A model generated the notes under the pieces. The model did not search any database. It worked only from the letters and a program-made list of their open reading frames with translations, and was not told the DNA's origin. A DNA stretch of 64,000 nucleotides from Bilifractor sp002394235. Its GTDB lineage: Bacteria > Bacillota > Clostridia > Lachnospirales > Lachnospiraceae. The stretch is from positions 7,773 through 71,772 of the forward strand of contig NZ_JBQKGJ010000019.1 in the NCBI RefSeq assembly GCF_052118845.1, written 5' to 3'. Of this stretch, positions 27,641 through 36,719 are shown one piece after another. A program made the translations under genes and the position numbers. The first letter of the stretch is position 1. Every line of letters starts with the position of its first letter.

Positions 27641-28686
27641 TCTGCCTCCTTTCCTGCCTCAGCTCTTTTTGTCCTGCGCATCGCAGACCATTCCTTGAAA
27701 ACCGGAGACTGGATCACAACGATGATCACAATGATCACAGCCATAATCGCCGGAGACTGGTCTGTAGAAACGCCCATCGCAAGCAGCGTCGTCATAATGG
27801 CCTGGATTGTGTAGGCGCCGACAATAGATCCCGCCAGATTAAATTTTCCGCCGGCAAGGCTGTTCCCGCCGAGAGCGACGGCCAGAATGGAATACATCTC
27901 ATTATTCAGGCCGATATTATTCGAATCCGCCGAATAAATTCTGGAAGAAGCAATCATACCGGCAACCCCTGCGCAGAGACCGCAGATCGCATAACAGATG
28001 AAGCAGATCTTATCCGAGTTGATACCGCAGATCCTTGAAGCCCGGCTGTTGATGCCGACTGACTGAATATATGTCTCCAGCGCTGTTTTTCTGAGAACCA
28101 GCTGTGCTGCGGCAATCACGATGATCGTCACGATGATCGGCGTCGGTATGGGAACACCCGGAAGGAAATTTCCCAGATACTGATACGGCTCATATCGGAT
28201 ATAGATAATCTGATTGTTGCACAGAAGCAGGCCAATAGCACGTGCAGCCGTGAACAGAATCAGAGTCGCCACCATCGGCTGAATCTTCAGTTTGGCAACC
28301 ATCGCGCCGTTGACACAGCCGCTTCCGAGGCCGAACAGCATACCAACGATGATTCCTACGGCAATCGGGGCCACAATACCCGTAACCGAGGTATTTCCGT
28401 AACCTGCCAGCACCATGCAGCCTCCGCAGGCCGCCAGTGACATAACTGATCCGACCGAGATATCGGTTCCGGCGGAAACAGCGACAACGAGCGTCTGTCC
28501 TACTGCAAGAATAGCGATTTCACTTCCGCGGTTCAGCACATCAATCAATCTTCCGTACAGCACGCCGTTCTTGATTGCTATCGCAAAAAAAGACGGATCC
28601 TTGAACAGGTTGATCAAAAGCACCAGGATCAGCATCAGGATCGGCATGAAGAGCGGATGTTTTCTCAATTTTTTCCAGATATTCAT
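27637..28686 (-). CDS. ytfT: Sugar ABC transporter permease, YtfT type
   Basis: 349 residues, RbsC-family permease: VGQTLVVAVSAGTDISVGSV, NGAMVAKLKIQPMVATLIL, SVGINSRASRICGINSDK, LAVALGGNSLAGGKFN. It overlaps the ATPase gene upstream by four bases and the YjfF-type permease gene downstream by four, so all three are tightly coupled. Together they make the membrane part of a carbohydrate importer of the CUT2 class. Confidence 0.9.
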   Translation of the reverse strand: MNIWKKLRKHPLFMPILMLILVLLINLFKDPSFFAIAIKNGVLYGRLIDVLNRGSEIAILAVGQTLVVAVSAGTDISVGSVMSLAACGGCMVLAGYGNTSVTGIVAPIAVGIIVGMLFGLGSGCVNGAMVAKLKIQPMVATLILFTAARAIGLLLCNNQIIYIRYEPYQYLGNFLPGVPIPTPIIVTIIVIAAAQLVLRKTALETYIQSVGINSRASRICGINSDKICFICYAICGLCAGVAGMIASSRIYSADSNNIGLNNEMYSILAVALGGNSLAGGKFNLAGSIVGAYTIQAIMTTLLAMGVSTDQSPAIMAVIIVIIVVIQSPVFKEWSAMRRTKRAEAGKEAE

Positions 28687-30206
28687 TCCGTTTCACCTCC
28701 AGCGATCGCACCCATGACGCTCTCCTGCGTCAGTTCAACTTCATTGGAATCCAGTTCCCCTACCTTGTGACCGTCACGCATAATCAGAATCCGGGAGCAG
28801 GTTCGCAGCATTTCATCGATTTCCGAAGAAATAAAAATAACGCTCATGCCCTGCGAAGCGAGCTGCAGAACCAGCTTCTGAATCTCTGTTTTTGTACCGA
28901 TATCAATACCTCTAGTCGGCTCATCCAGAATCAGAAACTTCGGATTCGTCGCCAGCCAGCGCGCCAGAATCACCTTCTGCTGATTGCCGCCCGAGAGCTG
29001 ACTGATCAGCGTTTCACGGGAGGCTGTTTTGATCTGAAGCATCTTGATATATTTGTCTGCAATCTCATTCTGCTTCGCCGTCGGAATCCGGTGAAACACT
29101 CCTGCCCTTGCCTGCAGTGCGATACAGATATTTTCACGGATCGACAGGCCGGCGATGCAGCCATCCAGCTTTCGATCATCCGGCAGATAGCCCATACCCG
29201 CCCGAATAGAGTCCAGCGGCGTATGGATCTTCAGGGTCTTCCCATCCATCTCCGCATATCCGGTCTGTGAGTTGTCTATTCCGTAGATGCACCGCACCAG
29301 CTCGCTTCGTCCGCTCCCGAGAAGCCCTGCCAGCCCGACAACCTCTCCTTTTCGAATTGAAAAATCAAACGGCTTGATTGTCCCGCGATGACTCAGATTC
29401 TCCGCCTTATAGAGGATTTCATCCGAGACAGTATGTTCTCCTTCCTTGCGGATGGAGGCGAGATCATCAAAGTCCTTGCCCAGCATCGCGGCCACGAGCT
29501 TTACCCTCGGCAGTTCAGCCACCGAGTAATCCCCGACAAATCCGCCGTTTCTCATAACGGTGATTCTGTCGCACACCTCATAAACCTGCTCCAGAAAATG
29601 TGTGACAAATATGATGCCAACACCTTTTTTCTTCAGCGTACGCATCATATCAAACAGTTTTTCCACCTCGTGGTCATCGAGAGATGAGGTCGGCTCATCG
29701 AGAATCAAAACCTTTGCGTCCATGTCGACCGCACGGACAATCGCAACCATCTGCTGAATGGCAATGGAATAGTTTTCCAGCGTTCTGGTTACGTCTACCT
29801 CGATCTTCATGCGTTCCATAAGATTCTTCGCCTTACGGTTCATTGTCCGCCAGTCGATGGTATTCAGCTTTGTTCTCGGCTCACGTCCGATATAAAGATT
29901 TTCTGCAACAGAAAGATTCGGACAGAGATTGACTTCCTGATATACTGTCGCGATACCGATCTTCTGGGCATCCATCGTCGAATGGCAGTGAACATTGCCT
30001 TCGACGCCTTTCACATACACATCGCCGCTGTCCCTTTCATACACACCTGTCAGGCACTTGATAATTGTAGACTTGCCGGCGCCGTTTTCTCCCATCAGCG
30101 CATGGATTTCTCCGCTCCGCAGCGTAAGCGAGGCATGATCAAGTGCTACAACGCCCGGAAAGGTTTTGACGATGTTCTTCATTTCCACAAGAACATTTTC
30201 TTCCAT
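28683..30206 (-). CDS. ytfR: Sugar ABC transporter ATP-binding protein, YtfR/RbsA type
   Basis: 507 residues made of two fused ABC ATPase halves, as usual for CUT2 importers. First half: Walker A GENGAGKST, signature-like ENYSIAIQQM, Walker B VLILDEPTSSLD. Second half: Walker-A-like GLLGSGRSE, signature LSGGNQQKV, Walker B FLILDEPTRGID. The first-half signature is degenerate, which is common in this family. The ATG at 30206 has AGGAG 11 bases upstream; the longer open frame further upstream contains a repeat and is not likely to be translated. Energises the YtfT/YjfF permeases. Confidence 0.92.
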   Translation of the reverse strand: MEENVLVEMKNIVKTFPGVVALDHASLTLRSGEIHALMGENGAGKSTIIKCLTGVYERDSGDVYVKGVEGNVHCHSTMDAQKIGIATVYQEVNLCPNLSVAENLYIGREPRTKLNTIDWRTMNRKAKNLMERMKIEVDVTRTLENYSIAIQQMVAIVRAVDMDAKVLILDEPTSSLDDHEVEKLFDMMRTLKKKGVGIIFVTHFLEQVYEVCDRITVMRNGGFVGDYSVAELPRVKLVAAMLGKDFDDLASIRKEGEHTVSDEILYKAENLSHRGTIKPFDFSIRKGEVVGLAGLLGSGRSELVRCIYGIDNSQTGYAEMDGKTLKIHTPLDSIRAGMGYLPDDRKLDGCIAGLSIRENICIALQARAGVFHRIPTAKQNEIADKYIKMLQIKTASRETLISQLSGGNQQKVILARWLATNPKFLILDEPTRGIDIGTKTEIQKLVLQLASQGMSVIFISSEIDEMLRTCSRILIMRDGHKVGELDSNEVELTQESVMGAIAGGETE

Positions 30207-30276
30207 AGTGATCCGCTCTCCTGTTATCCCAATTGTTATCCCGATGCAATTGTCTTCCGGCTGATCCCTTTCGTCA

Positions 30277-30358
30277 CGCGCGTCATGCACACAAACGCGA
30301 TTGCAGAAGGGATTTCCGCCAGCCTGAAGTCCTGTCTCGCGCGCGTCATGCACACAAA
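30277..30358. repeat. 19-bp direct repeat with 63-base period
   Basis: CGCGCGTCATGCACACAAA occurs at 30277-30295 and at 30340-30358. The period is 63 bases, equal to that of the tandem repeat ahead of the regulator gene at 26273. It lies in the leader between ytfQ and ytfR. Confidence 0.8.
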
Positions 30359-30384
30359 GGATATGATGGCATGTCATTCCACGC

Positions 30385-30418
30385 AAAAGGGCTGCTGCTC
30401 GAAAAGCGACAGCCCTTC
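30385..30418 (-). terminator. Attenuator-like hairpin after ytfQ
   Basis: On the minus strand AAGGGCTGTCGCT and AGCAGCAGCCCTT form a stem followed by TTTTGCG. Hairpins at this place, just behind the binding-protein gene, commonly give partial termination so that the binding protein is made in excess over the membrane parts. Confidence 0.7.
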
Positions 30419-30471
30419 CAGAATTCAGCTGGTGCAACTGCCGGACTTCTTAAAGTCCGTACGTCTGACCA

Positions 30472-31632
30472 TCAGTATCCTGCATCTACGATGCTCTGAT
30501 CAACTACAATGATATCCTCTGTGACATCCTTGCCTGCTGCGTTGGTGTAACTTACACTCTTAACCGTATCATCATGTGCGTACCACGGCTCAGCCATGTA
30601 GGTCTTTTCCGGAACATCTTTGCCTGCTGCAAGCTCAGATACGATCTTTGCGCAGTCAGGTCCCTGCAGCGGGTTGCACTGGAAGTCTGCGTTGATATCG
30701 CCGTCAAGAACCATCTGAAGTCCTGCCTTGCATGCATCAAACGAGATGACAATGACATCACCGTCAACACCGTAGGAAACACCTGCTGCTTTCATCGCAT
30801 CTACAGCGCCGAACGCCTCGTTATCATTCTGACATACTACAACATTGAACTTTCCTTCGTAGGACTTGCAGTAGGACTCCATAACCTTCTGGCCGCCGTC
30901 CTGTGTGAAATCTCCGGTCTGCTCATCCAGCTTGTTCCATCCCTCAGATTCTACATACTGATCAAAGCCCTCGCTTCGTCCGATCTGTGCTGAAGATCCG
31001 GTTGTTCCGGAGATAACAAGGATATTGAGATCCTTAAGACCCTTTGCCTCTGCATAAGCCTTCAGCCATGCTCCTGCCGCAAGGCCTTCGTTCTTCGTCT
31101 CTGTTCCGATCCATGCTGTATATTTATCGGAATCATCGATCGTACGGTCAATGACGATAACCGGAATATCTGCATCCTGAGCCTCTGTCAGAACAGTGTC
31201 CCATCCGGTTGCGACAATCGGGTCAATAATGATGTAATCAACCTGCTGCTGAATGAAGTTTCTGACCGACTCAAGCTGTGCCTCGGAGTCATTGTCGCAG
31301 TCAACAAACTGAAGATCAAAGCCATTTGCCTCAGAGAAGGCTTCCTTGACGGAATTCGTCGAAGCGGTACGCCAGTCTGACTCATGTCCTACCTGAGAAA
31401 ATCCTACGGTAATCAGGTCTCCGTCCGTATTTCCCGCGTCAGCGGAAATCGAACTTGCCAGTTCCTCCATATCCTCTGAAGAATCTGCCGCTGCCGCTTC
31501 TTCTGAAGATGCTGAAGATGCCTCAGATGACTCTGATTTTGCCGACGTTGCTGAACTCGCAGAAGATCCACATGCCGCAAGTCCTGTGGCCATTACCATG
31601 GCAATGATAGTTGCTACGACTTTTCTTTTCAT
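30472..31632 (-). CDS. ytfQ: Sugar-binding lipoprotein, YtfQ type
   Basis: 386 residues. Lipoprotein signal with lipobox GLAAC, a Ser/Ala/Glu-rich linker to about residue 70, then a type I sugar-binding fold. Diagnostic pieces shared with E. coli YtfQ: ITVGFSQVGHESDWRTAST, DYIIIDPIVATGWDTVLTEA, IPVIVIDRTIDDSDKYTAW, SGTTGSSAQIGRSEGF, GDFTQDGGQKVMESY. First gene of the importer operon; GGGAGGG ribosome site. E. coli YtfQ binds galactofuranose; the sugar bound here is inferred only from similarity. Confidence 0.92.
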   Translation of the reverse strand: MKRKVVATIIAMVMATGLAACGSSASSATSAKSESSEASSASSEEAAAADSSEDMEELASSISADAGNTDGDLITVGFSQVGHESDWRTASTNSVKEAFSEANGFDLQFVDCDNDSEAQLESVRNFIQQQVDYIIIDPIVATGWDTVLTEAQDADIPVIVIDRTIDDSDKYTAWIGTETKNEGLAAGAWLKAYAEAKGLKDLNILVISGTTGSSAQIGRSEGFDQYVESEGWNKLDEQTGDFTQDGGQKVMESYCKSYEGKFNVVVCQNDNEAFGAVDAMKAAGVSYGVDGDVIVISFDACKAGLQMVLDGDINADFQCNPLQGPDCAKIVSELAAGKDVPEKTYMAEPWYAHDDTVKSVSYTNAAGKDVTEDIIVVDQSIVDAGY

Positions 31633-31669
31633 TTTTTTCCCTCCCTTGAAAGAACAATGAAATAAATTT

Positions 31670-31687
31670 TTGACACCCCCGTGTCAA
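31670..31687. promoter_or_regulatory. Palindrome upstream of ytfQ
   Basis: TTGACAC and GTGTCAA are perfect 7-base arms with a CCCC centre, 38-55 bases upstream of the ytfQ start. It could be an operator or a 5'-UTR hairpin. It lies where a YesN or LacI-type protein might bind, but nothing in the window proves this. Confidence 0.45.
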
Positions 31688-31857
31688 TGCTCTTGATGCC
31701 TATATCATAGCCAAGGTATCTTGTCTGGTAAATTCAATATTTTTTTGAAAATGTTGTCAAACTACCTGATTTTATCCGCAAAAAAAAACAAGAAATCGCA
31801 TCTCCGGCACAAATTTTCATACCGTGAGTACGATTTCTTATTCCGCATGTTTGTTTT

Positions 31858-32094
31858 ATTGTATAAGCTCTTCGAAAACGCAGACAGGATCGTCGCACGC
31901 GAAGCGCGCGTAAGAGACTGGATGCGATTTCGAAGGCAACAGGTATGAGCACGAAGTGACGCGTAAGCGGCGCGGAAGTGCGAATGCCTGTTGGATTGCG
32001 GGAGTGCGAAGCACGGAGCAATCCGTAGCTTATACAATATGTAGTGCACCGCTTGCGGGGCATATATAAGCTCTTCGAAAACGCAGACAGGATC
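31858..32094. repeat. Small repeat element with terminal inverted repeats
   Basis: ATTGTATAAGCT at 31858-31869 is the exact inverted repeat of AGCTTATACAAT at 32027-32038, and a 30-bp sequence starting TATAAGCTCTTCGAAAACGC occurs as a perfect direct repeat at 31862-31891 and 32065-32094. The interior has several GC-rich hairpins (GGATTGC/GCAATCC) and no credible gene. Looks like a non-coding MITE- or REP-like element. A related sequence, GCAATCCGTTGCTTATAC, lies near 45629. Confidence 0.7.
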
Positions 32095-32099
32095 CAGGT

Positions 32100-32846
32100 T
32101 TAGTCCATCACCTTCCACGGCTTCCACCGCAGAAAATCCCCTGACACCAGATGATACTGCCTCCCGCGATATTCTCCCTGTATGCTGTCATGGAACCGGC
32201 TCTCCCCATGACAGTGCGCGTAAATCACCTGCTCCGCGCCATATTCTTCCGCCATATCCGTAAATCCGCTTCGTTCCTCCAGAATATTTGTCGGCGGATA
32301 ATGGAGGAACATGATAAACTTCCGGTAGCCGTCTTCTTTCGCCAGCTCAAAGGATTTTCTCAGACGCTTCAGCTCCCGGTCCACCAGCTTTTTCGCATGC
32401 TCCTCCGCCTCCTCGTCCCATCCCGCGATTCTCCCGCGGCGGTCCACATAAAAGGGTCCTTCAAAAGTGAATCCCTTTGTCCCGACAAGCGCATAGTCCC
32501 GGTACGTCTCATAATTATCCTGAAGAAAGGCAAGCTGTGGCTGATATCTTTCATTCAGCTGCCCGGTTTTCTTTGCATCCCAGAACATATCGTGATTGCC
32601 GCGGGTCAGGATCTTGCGGCCGGGAAGATCACAGATATACTGAAGATCCTCTTCACATTGCGCAAGATTCTTTCCCCAGCTGTGATCTCCGACCAGAACA
32701 AGCGTATCCTCGTCCGTCATCAGCTGTGTGCAGTTTTTTTTGAATTTTTCCTCGTGCTTCTTCCATACACGGTCATGCAGCTGTCCGGGCGCCTTCAGCT
32801 CAGACTGAAAATGAAGATGCAGATCTCCAATCGCATATAAAGCCAT
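32100..32846 (-). CDS. Metallophosphoesterase
   Basis: 248 residues. Calcineurin-like phosphoesterase motifs in order: GDLHLHF (metal ligands Asp and His), VGDHSWGK (Asp; the usual N follows later), TRGNHDMFW (Asn-His), MFLHYPP (His) and YAHCHGESRF (the last His pair). Length fits the small soluble type. Substrate could be a nucleotide, phosphodiester or phosphoprotein. The ATG is at 32846. Downstream is the repeat element at 31858-32094, whose direct repeat abuts the stop codon. Confidence 0.88.
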   Translation of the reverse strand: MALYAIGDLHLHFQSELKAPGQLHDRVWKKHEEKFKKNCTQLMTDEDTLVLVGDHSWGKNLAQCEEDLQYICDLPGRKILTRGNHDMFWDAKKTGQLNERYQPQLAFLQDNYETYRDYALVGTKGFTFEGPFYVDRRGRIAGWDEEAEEHAKKLVDRELKRLRKSFELAKEDGYRKFIMFLHYPPTNILEERSGFTDMAEEYGAEQVIYAHCHGESRFHDSIQGEYRGRQYHLVSGDFLRWKPWKVMD

Positions 32847-33040
32847 ACGCAGAAAATTGCCTCCTTCCTCCTTCAGGCATATGGTAATTTTTACCGGTTA
32901 AATTTTCATACACCTTTTCCAGAAGCCCCGAAGTGATTTTCGTCACAGCGGGGCTATGTGAGGTATCGATATTCATTGTTCTGAAGAGCGTAAACGGAGC
33001 AGCGGCAAACATGTTCCAGGCAAATGCCCTCGGAAAATAT

Positions 33041-34024
33041 CTAAAACTCCGATTTTTCCAAACATGCAAGGAGGTGTCTTCCGTGGTACCAGAGTACCGT
33101 TGGATCAAATGCACCCAGCGCTGCCACACCGGTATACCCCATCAGCTCTTTCAGCTGTCTGTTCATCTGCTGCAGCTTTTCCCTCACAGCCGGTGTCCCG
33201 TTTTTCAGCAGCCCCGGCAGGATGGCACGCCCGGTCGAAACAGCATCAGCTCCCAGCGCCATGAGTTTGTATGCATCTCTTCCATCATCCACGGAACAGT
33301 CCGCGAAAATCTTCATTTTCCCTGAGACTTTCCTGATATCAGGAAGTATCATCGCCGGCGGTACGGCAAATGGCAGTCTGCCGTGATGATGACTGACTAC
33401 GATTGCATCCACGCCTGCCTTCTCACAGATGGCGGCATCCTTTATGCTGAGGACTCCCTTGGCAACAAACGGAACTCCCAATTCATGTGCAGTCTCTGCA
33501 AATCCTTCCATATCCTGATCCGTCAGTGTGCCCATTTTTTCGCCATCGACCACATCTACATTTCCATCATTTCCGATGCTGTGATCGATATCAATGCCAA
33601 CCGCAAATGCCTGATGTTTCACCGCGAAGGCCATCTGTCTCCTGATCTTTTCATGATCGGCAAAAGGCTTGATGATGCGAATTGTATCAGCGCCGACTGC
33701 GGCAATGTCCGCATAATCCGCGTCGGACTCCATGCCGACCCAGTTGACGAGTCCCAGATCCTTTGCCGCCTGCGCATACTCTTCCATTGGCCGGTGATCG
33801 AGCCCTGCCTTGTTTAAATGCGAAAATGCCGGCATCATGATCGGAGATGTAAATTTCCGCCCCCAAAGCATCATCGAGATATCTGCCGTATGCGTTCCGA
33901 TAATGCGCTCTTCTATGAGAATTTCATCCAAAAAATGCCTTGTGTGCCAGCTTGCGTTCGATGCATCTTTTGGCAGCGCCGGAATAAGCCCCTCCGGCCC
34001 CGGCCAGTTTGCTTCTTTTTCCAT
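33041..34024 (-). CDS. FMN-dependent alpha-hydroxy-acid oxidizing protein
   Basis: 327 residues, TIM-barrel of the FMN-dependent alpha-hydroxy acid dehydrogenase family. Recognisable: SPIMMPAFSHLNKAG, PFVAKGVLSIKDA (flavin-binding Lys), VDAIVVSHHHGRLPFAVPP (catalytic His with the Arg that binds the acid carboxylate), KIFADCSVDDGRDAYKLMALGA (FMN phosphate). It is slightly shorter than lactate or glycolate oxidases. The usual SNHGGRQ motif is SHHHGRLP here, so substrate preference is uncertain. Apparently a single gene; it is followed by a GC-rich hairpin around 32920-32960. Confidence 0.85.
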   Translation of the reverse strand: MEKEANWPGPEGLIPALPKDASNASWHTRHFLDEILIEERIIGTHTADISMMLWGRKFTSPIMMPAFSHLNKAGLDHRPMEEYAQAAKDLGLVNWVGMESDADYADIAAVGADTIRIIKPFADHEKIRRQMAFAVKHQAFAVGIDIDHSIGNDGNVDVVDGEKMGTLTDQDMEGFAETAHELGVPFVAKGVLSIKDAAICEKAGVDAIVVSHHHGRLPFAVPPAMILPDIRKVSGKMKIFADCSVDDGRDAYKLMALGADAVSTGRAILPGLLKNGTPAVREKLQQMNRQLKELMGYTGVAALGAFDPTVLWYHGRHLLACLEKSEF

Positions 34025-34089
34025 CTGTCAGCCTCCATACTATAAAAAAAGATCAGGAACGGTCTTTCCGGGAAATCCCTACCGCACAA

Positions 34090-34223
34090 TGAATACAGAG
34101 CAGCTGATGATGGCACTGTATCATAAAGACATCTGCACGTGCCCGGAATGCTCCGGACATATGATCCGCCTTCCCAGAGGTATGCCCGCAGTCATGCTGC
34201 CGCCCATCTCAGGGAGTCTCTAA
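34090..34223 (+). other. Possible gene fragment, plus strand
   Basis: An open frame of about 44 codons from ATG at 34090 (MNTEQLMMALYHKDICTCPE) with a CxxC pair. It has no convincing ribosome site, and I do not recognise it. It could be the decayed end of a larger gene in this accessory region. Confidence 0.25.
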
Positions 34224-34245
34224 GCGCGGTGTGCTGAATATCTGG

Positions 34246-34335
34246 TCATCCAGGCCGCCCGGACAGGACGGCCTTAAAGGCGTGCCTGTCTTTTCTGAAT
34301 GTTGCCTGCATCTCTCTTTCAAAGTTCATTTTCAT
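34246..34335 (-). other. Possible 29-codon ORF
   Basis: Opens MKMNFEREMQATFRKDRH and ends at a TGA at 34246. It looks coding in composition but is very short; perhaps the N-terminal stub of a lost gene. The remaining sequence from 34025 to 34470 holds short GC-rich hairpins but no other gene I can support. Confidence 0.25.
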
Positions 34336-34414
34336 CCTGAATTAGAGTGTGTCGGGACACATTAAAACCGCATAATGTGACGCGTGACTTGGTTCAAAAG
34401 AAAAGTACGAAATC

Positions 34415-34449
34415 CGGGGCCTGACGAATATCTCAGGCTCCGCCTTTTT
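34415..34449. terminator. Hairpin after the zinc-ribbon gene
   Basis: GGGGCCTGA and TCAGGCTCC form a stem around 34417-34441; on the plus strand CGCCTTTTTG follows. It lies 22 bases beyond the stop of the minus-strand zinc-ribbon gene and could serve as a terminator on either strand. Confidence 0.5.
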
Positions 34450-34470
34450 GAGTCCGGACTTCGAACTTTT

Positions 34471-34653
34471 CTAACTTATTGCTTTAAACATTATCTGTTC
34501 TGCATACACTTCTTCGTTCTGAACAGAAATTGAAATGACTTTTCCGCACCACGGGCATTTGATTTCCATCTCGCCTTTTGTGTCTGGTGACAAATCAAAC
34601 AACCGCTTATTATTACAACATGGGCATCCAACATGAATAGCTTTCTGATTCAC
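34471..34653 (-). CDS. Small zinc-ribbon protein (Com-like)
   Basis: 60 residues with two Cys pairs, GCPCCNN and KCPWCGK, 23 residues apart, a zinc-ribbon pattern similar in style to phage Com-type translational activators. GGAGGTGC provides the ribosome site. It follows the ImmA/IrrE gene by 22 bases in the same direction and is probably in its operon. Whether it binds RNA, DNA or protein is unknown. Confidence 0.6.
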   Translation of the reverse strand: MNQKAIHVGCPCCNNKRLFDLSPDTKGEMEIKCPWCGKVISISVQNEEVYAEQIMFKAIS

Positions 34654-34675
34654 TTATTGCACCTCCCGTATTGCT

Positions 34676-35878
34676 TTATTTAGGTTCAATTCTCGGCTTA
34701 ATAGAAAGAATCTTCGGACCAGCGTCAAGAGTTCCGGGCTTTAATCCCATCAGATCTTCCATATCCCGCGTATTCAACCATATACCCGCATCACGGAAAG
34801 CTCTGACAAGCTCTCTTGCGTTCAAGTATCCGCCATCAAAAAGCACATCTATTGCACCTTGGAAAATAGTACTGTTAAGATTCCCCGGAACATCACCCGG
34901 TTCGTGTGTTCTCCAGCCTTTCTGTGAAATCTGGCGCATCATGTACTGAAACTGATTTACGCTGATAATATCAAGCTGCCTTGCCCTGTACATCATTGCC
35001 TGCATCGAAACACCCCATTTCTTCTTGAGTGAACGATAGAATTCTATATTCGTGGCATATGGGCTTACCATTTTTCCGAATGATTCTCTCGGAAGCAGGA
35101 ACGCGCTTGCAAACATATTAGCCTGCCGTTCAATAGCATTGAATTCTTCACGATTCAAATCTTCATTGCTCTCATCCCAATTGTGCATCATAATATGGCC
35201 GAGTTCATGTGCCATATCAAAGCGGAGCCTTTCTCTTGGCTTTTTCCCAAGTGCAAGAGCAACAATGTACACAGAATCCCCGTTCTTCACATGCACCTTC
35301 TGACTGAAAGCGTCGATTTTATCGTCAACATTACGGAATCCAGTCACAACAATGCCGTTGGATTCCAGAAGAAACTGCATATTTTCAATCGGACCGTTTC
35401 CAACTCCCCAGGCCTTTCTTAACGATAGTGTCAGCTTTTCTATTTTCTCCTGCATCTCCTCCGGTTCAGCATTGACAACGTCGTCAGCATCAGCATATAT
35501 TCCCATGGGAAGAGTGAGATGAAGAGCGGGAAAATCCACATAATTCAGTAAAATTTCATACATTTTTGCTGTGTATTCAAGCTTCTTCTCCTGCGCATTC
35601 TGTTCTTTCTTTTTTGCAGCAGCCTGAGACCTGAAATACGTATTAGTCGTTACTGTTGTGCATTTGTCTTCTGACAGGAAATATTCTGACGGAAAATCAA
35701 GATTCTTGGCAATTTTCTGAACATTCTCATAAGGCGGCACATTTTCTTCGTTTGCATATAGTGACAGTGACTGCCTGCTTATGCCGGTTTCCCTGGAAAG
35801 ATCCGCCATTTTCTTTCCCCGAAACTGCAGTGCGTCGCGTAGACGCTGACCGTTAAATTTCATTATATTCATATTCAT
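34676..35878 (-). CDS. XRE regulator fused to ImmA/IrrE metallopeptidase
   Basis: About 400 residues. N-terminal Cro/C1-type helix-turn-helix (MADLSRETGISRQSLSLYAN), a linker, then an ImmA/IrrE zinc-peptidase domain with the HELGH motif at residues 225-229 and the downstream glutamate region (EFNAIERQANMFASAFLLP). Such proteins bind DNA and cleave a partner repressor, as ImmA does with ImmR in ICEBs1 or IrrE with DdrO; many lie in prophages, mobile elements and toxin-antitoxin-like pairs. The upstream gene (35891-36655) ends 13 bases before it and is the natural partner. Start taken at the ATG; further in-frame ATGs follow within 21 bases. Confidence 0.9.
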   Translation of the reverse strand: MNMNIMKFNGQRLRDALQFRGKKMADLSRETGISRQSLSLYANEENVPPYENVQKIAKNLDFPSEYFLSEDKCTTVTTNTYFRSQAAAKKKEQNAQEKKLEYTAKMYEILLNYVDFPALHLTLPMGIYADADDVVNAEPEEMQEKIEKLTLSLRKAWGVGNGPIENMQFLLESNGIVVTGFRNVDDKIDAFSQKVHVKNGDSVYIVALALGKKPRERLRFDMAHELGHIMMHNWDESNEDLNREEFNAIERQANMFASAFLLPRESFGKMVSPYATNIEFYRSLKKKWGVSMQAMMYRARQLDIISVNQFQYMMRQISQKGWRTHEPGDVPGNLNSTIFQGAIDVLFDGGYLNARELVRAFRDAGIWLNTRDMEDLMGLKPGTLDAGPKILSIKPRIEPK

Positions 35879-35890
35879 CAAACGGGCAGC

Positions 35891-36655
35891 TTAAGCCCGT
35901 TTTTCCTCCTGTCCTTTTGCCGTAACAAGCCCGTCCTGTTTTGGAGTAACATTGGTTTTCTGCTTTGGAGCCTTCACTGTCACAAGGCTGCGTACATCAT
36001 TCTGTATTGTTTCTTCATCGTTGAACTCTGCAGTCAGATCGCCAAAGTCAGGTTTCAGGAATCTGCCAAGCGAATATTCCTTAGCGGTAGCAAGATTTCT
36101 GTCAATCAATTTTGCGGCGATATATGTAACATCTGAGCCAGATGTCTCATAAACTACTACCAGATGCTTATAACCGTCTTCGGCAAGGACATCTTCCCCC
36201 ATGATAGTCTTAAAATCATCGGCATACACATCACTGCTGAATTGTGACATCCCAGGGAAAAGAGTCATCTGCTCATAGATCGGCTCCACATCCGCATTCT
36301 CGACATTAGCAATAGTCATCTGATAATGCGGACTTGTCCGATCCTTTTTTCTCGGAATAGCATCAAATGTTTGCTTAGTACAGATGGCAATAGTCACCTT
36401 ATGTTCGCGGTCAATAAGAATCCGGCCTTCCCAGGCATATCTCTTGAAAGTTTTCAGCTCAACTGTATCCGAAGCTACAAAGTTTCTGAGATTAGTGTTA
36501 ATCTTGTCCCCACGTACCAGCTTCAGCGCGTTATGCGTCTCGTCTGGATTGTCTGCAAGATAGTCGCGGATGTCAGGACCTACACCCTTTACTACAGCCG
36601 CAGTAATTTTCTCGAACAGCTTGTCCATATTGCTAAAATTGAAAGATCCCGACAT
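35891..36655 (-). CDS. Partner of the ImmA/IrrE protein, unknown function
   Basis: 254 residues; I do not recognise a named domain with certainty (it may belong to a DUF family seen next to ImmA/IrrE genes). No membrane segment or signal. An acidic first half and a KTNVTPKQ-type basic Gly/Lys/Gln-rich tail that looks disordered. A good GGAGGTCATT ribosome site precedes the ATG. It is the first gene of a run with the ImmA/IrrE gene and the zinc-ribbon gene. As ImmA/IrrE peptidases usually have a nearby substrate, this protein is a candidate substrate or effector, but the sequence does not prove it. Confidence 0.55.
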   Translation of the reverse strand: MSGSFNFSNMDKLFEKITAAVVKGVGPDIRDYLADNPDETHNALKLVRGDKINTNLRNFVASDTVELKTFKRYAWEGRILIDREHKVTIAICTKQTFDAIPRKKDRTSPHYQMTIANVENADVEPIYEQMTLFPGMSQFSSDVYADDFKTIMGEDVLAEDGYKHLVVVYETSGSDVTYIAAKLIDRNLATAKEYSLGRFLKPDFGDLTAEFNDEETIQNDVRSLVTVKAPKQKTNVTPKQDGLVTAKGQEEKRA

Positions 36656-36719
36656 AATGACCTCCGAATCATAAATCTTTGTGCATTGAAAAGTGAATCA
36701 TAGTATGTCACGACGCATT

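Noticed and set aside
30207..30437. Upstream extension of the YtfR frame
   Set aside because: It is Cys/His-rich repeat sequence and runs through an attenuator-like hairpin; the ATG at 30206 fits the family length.
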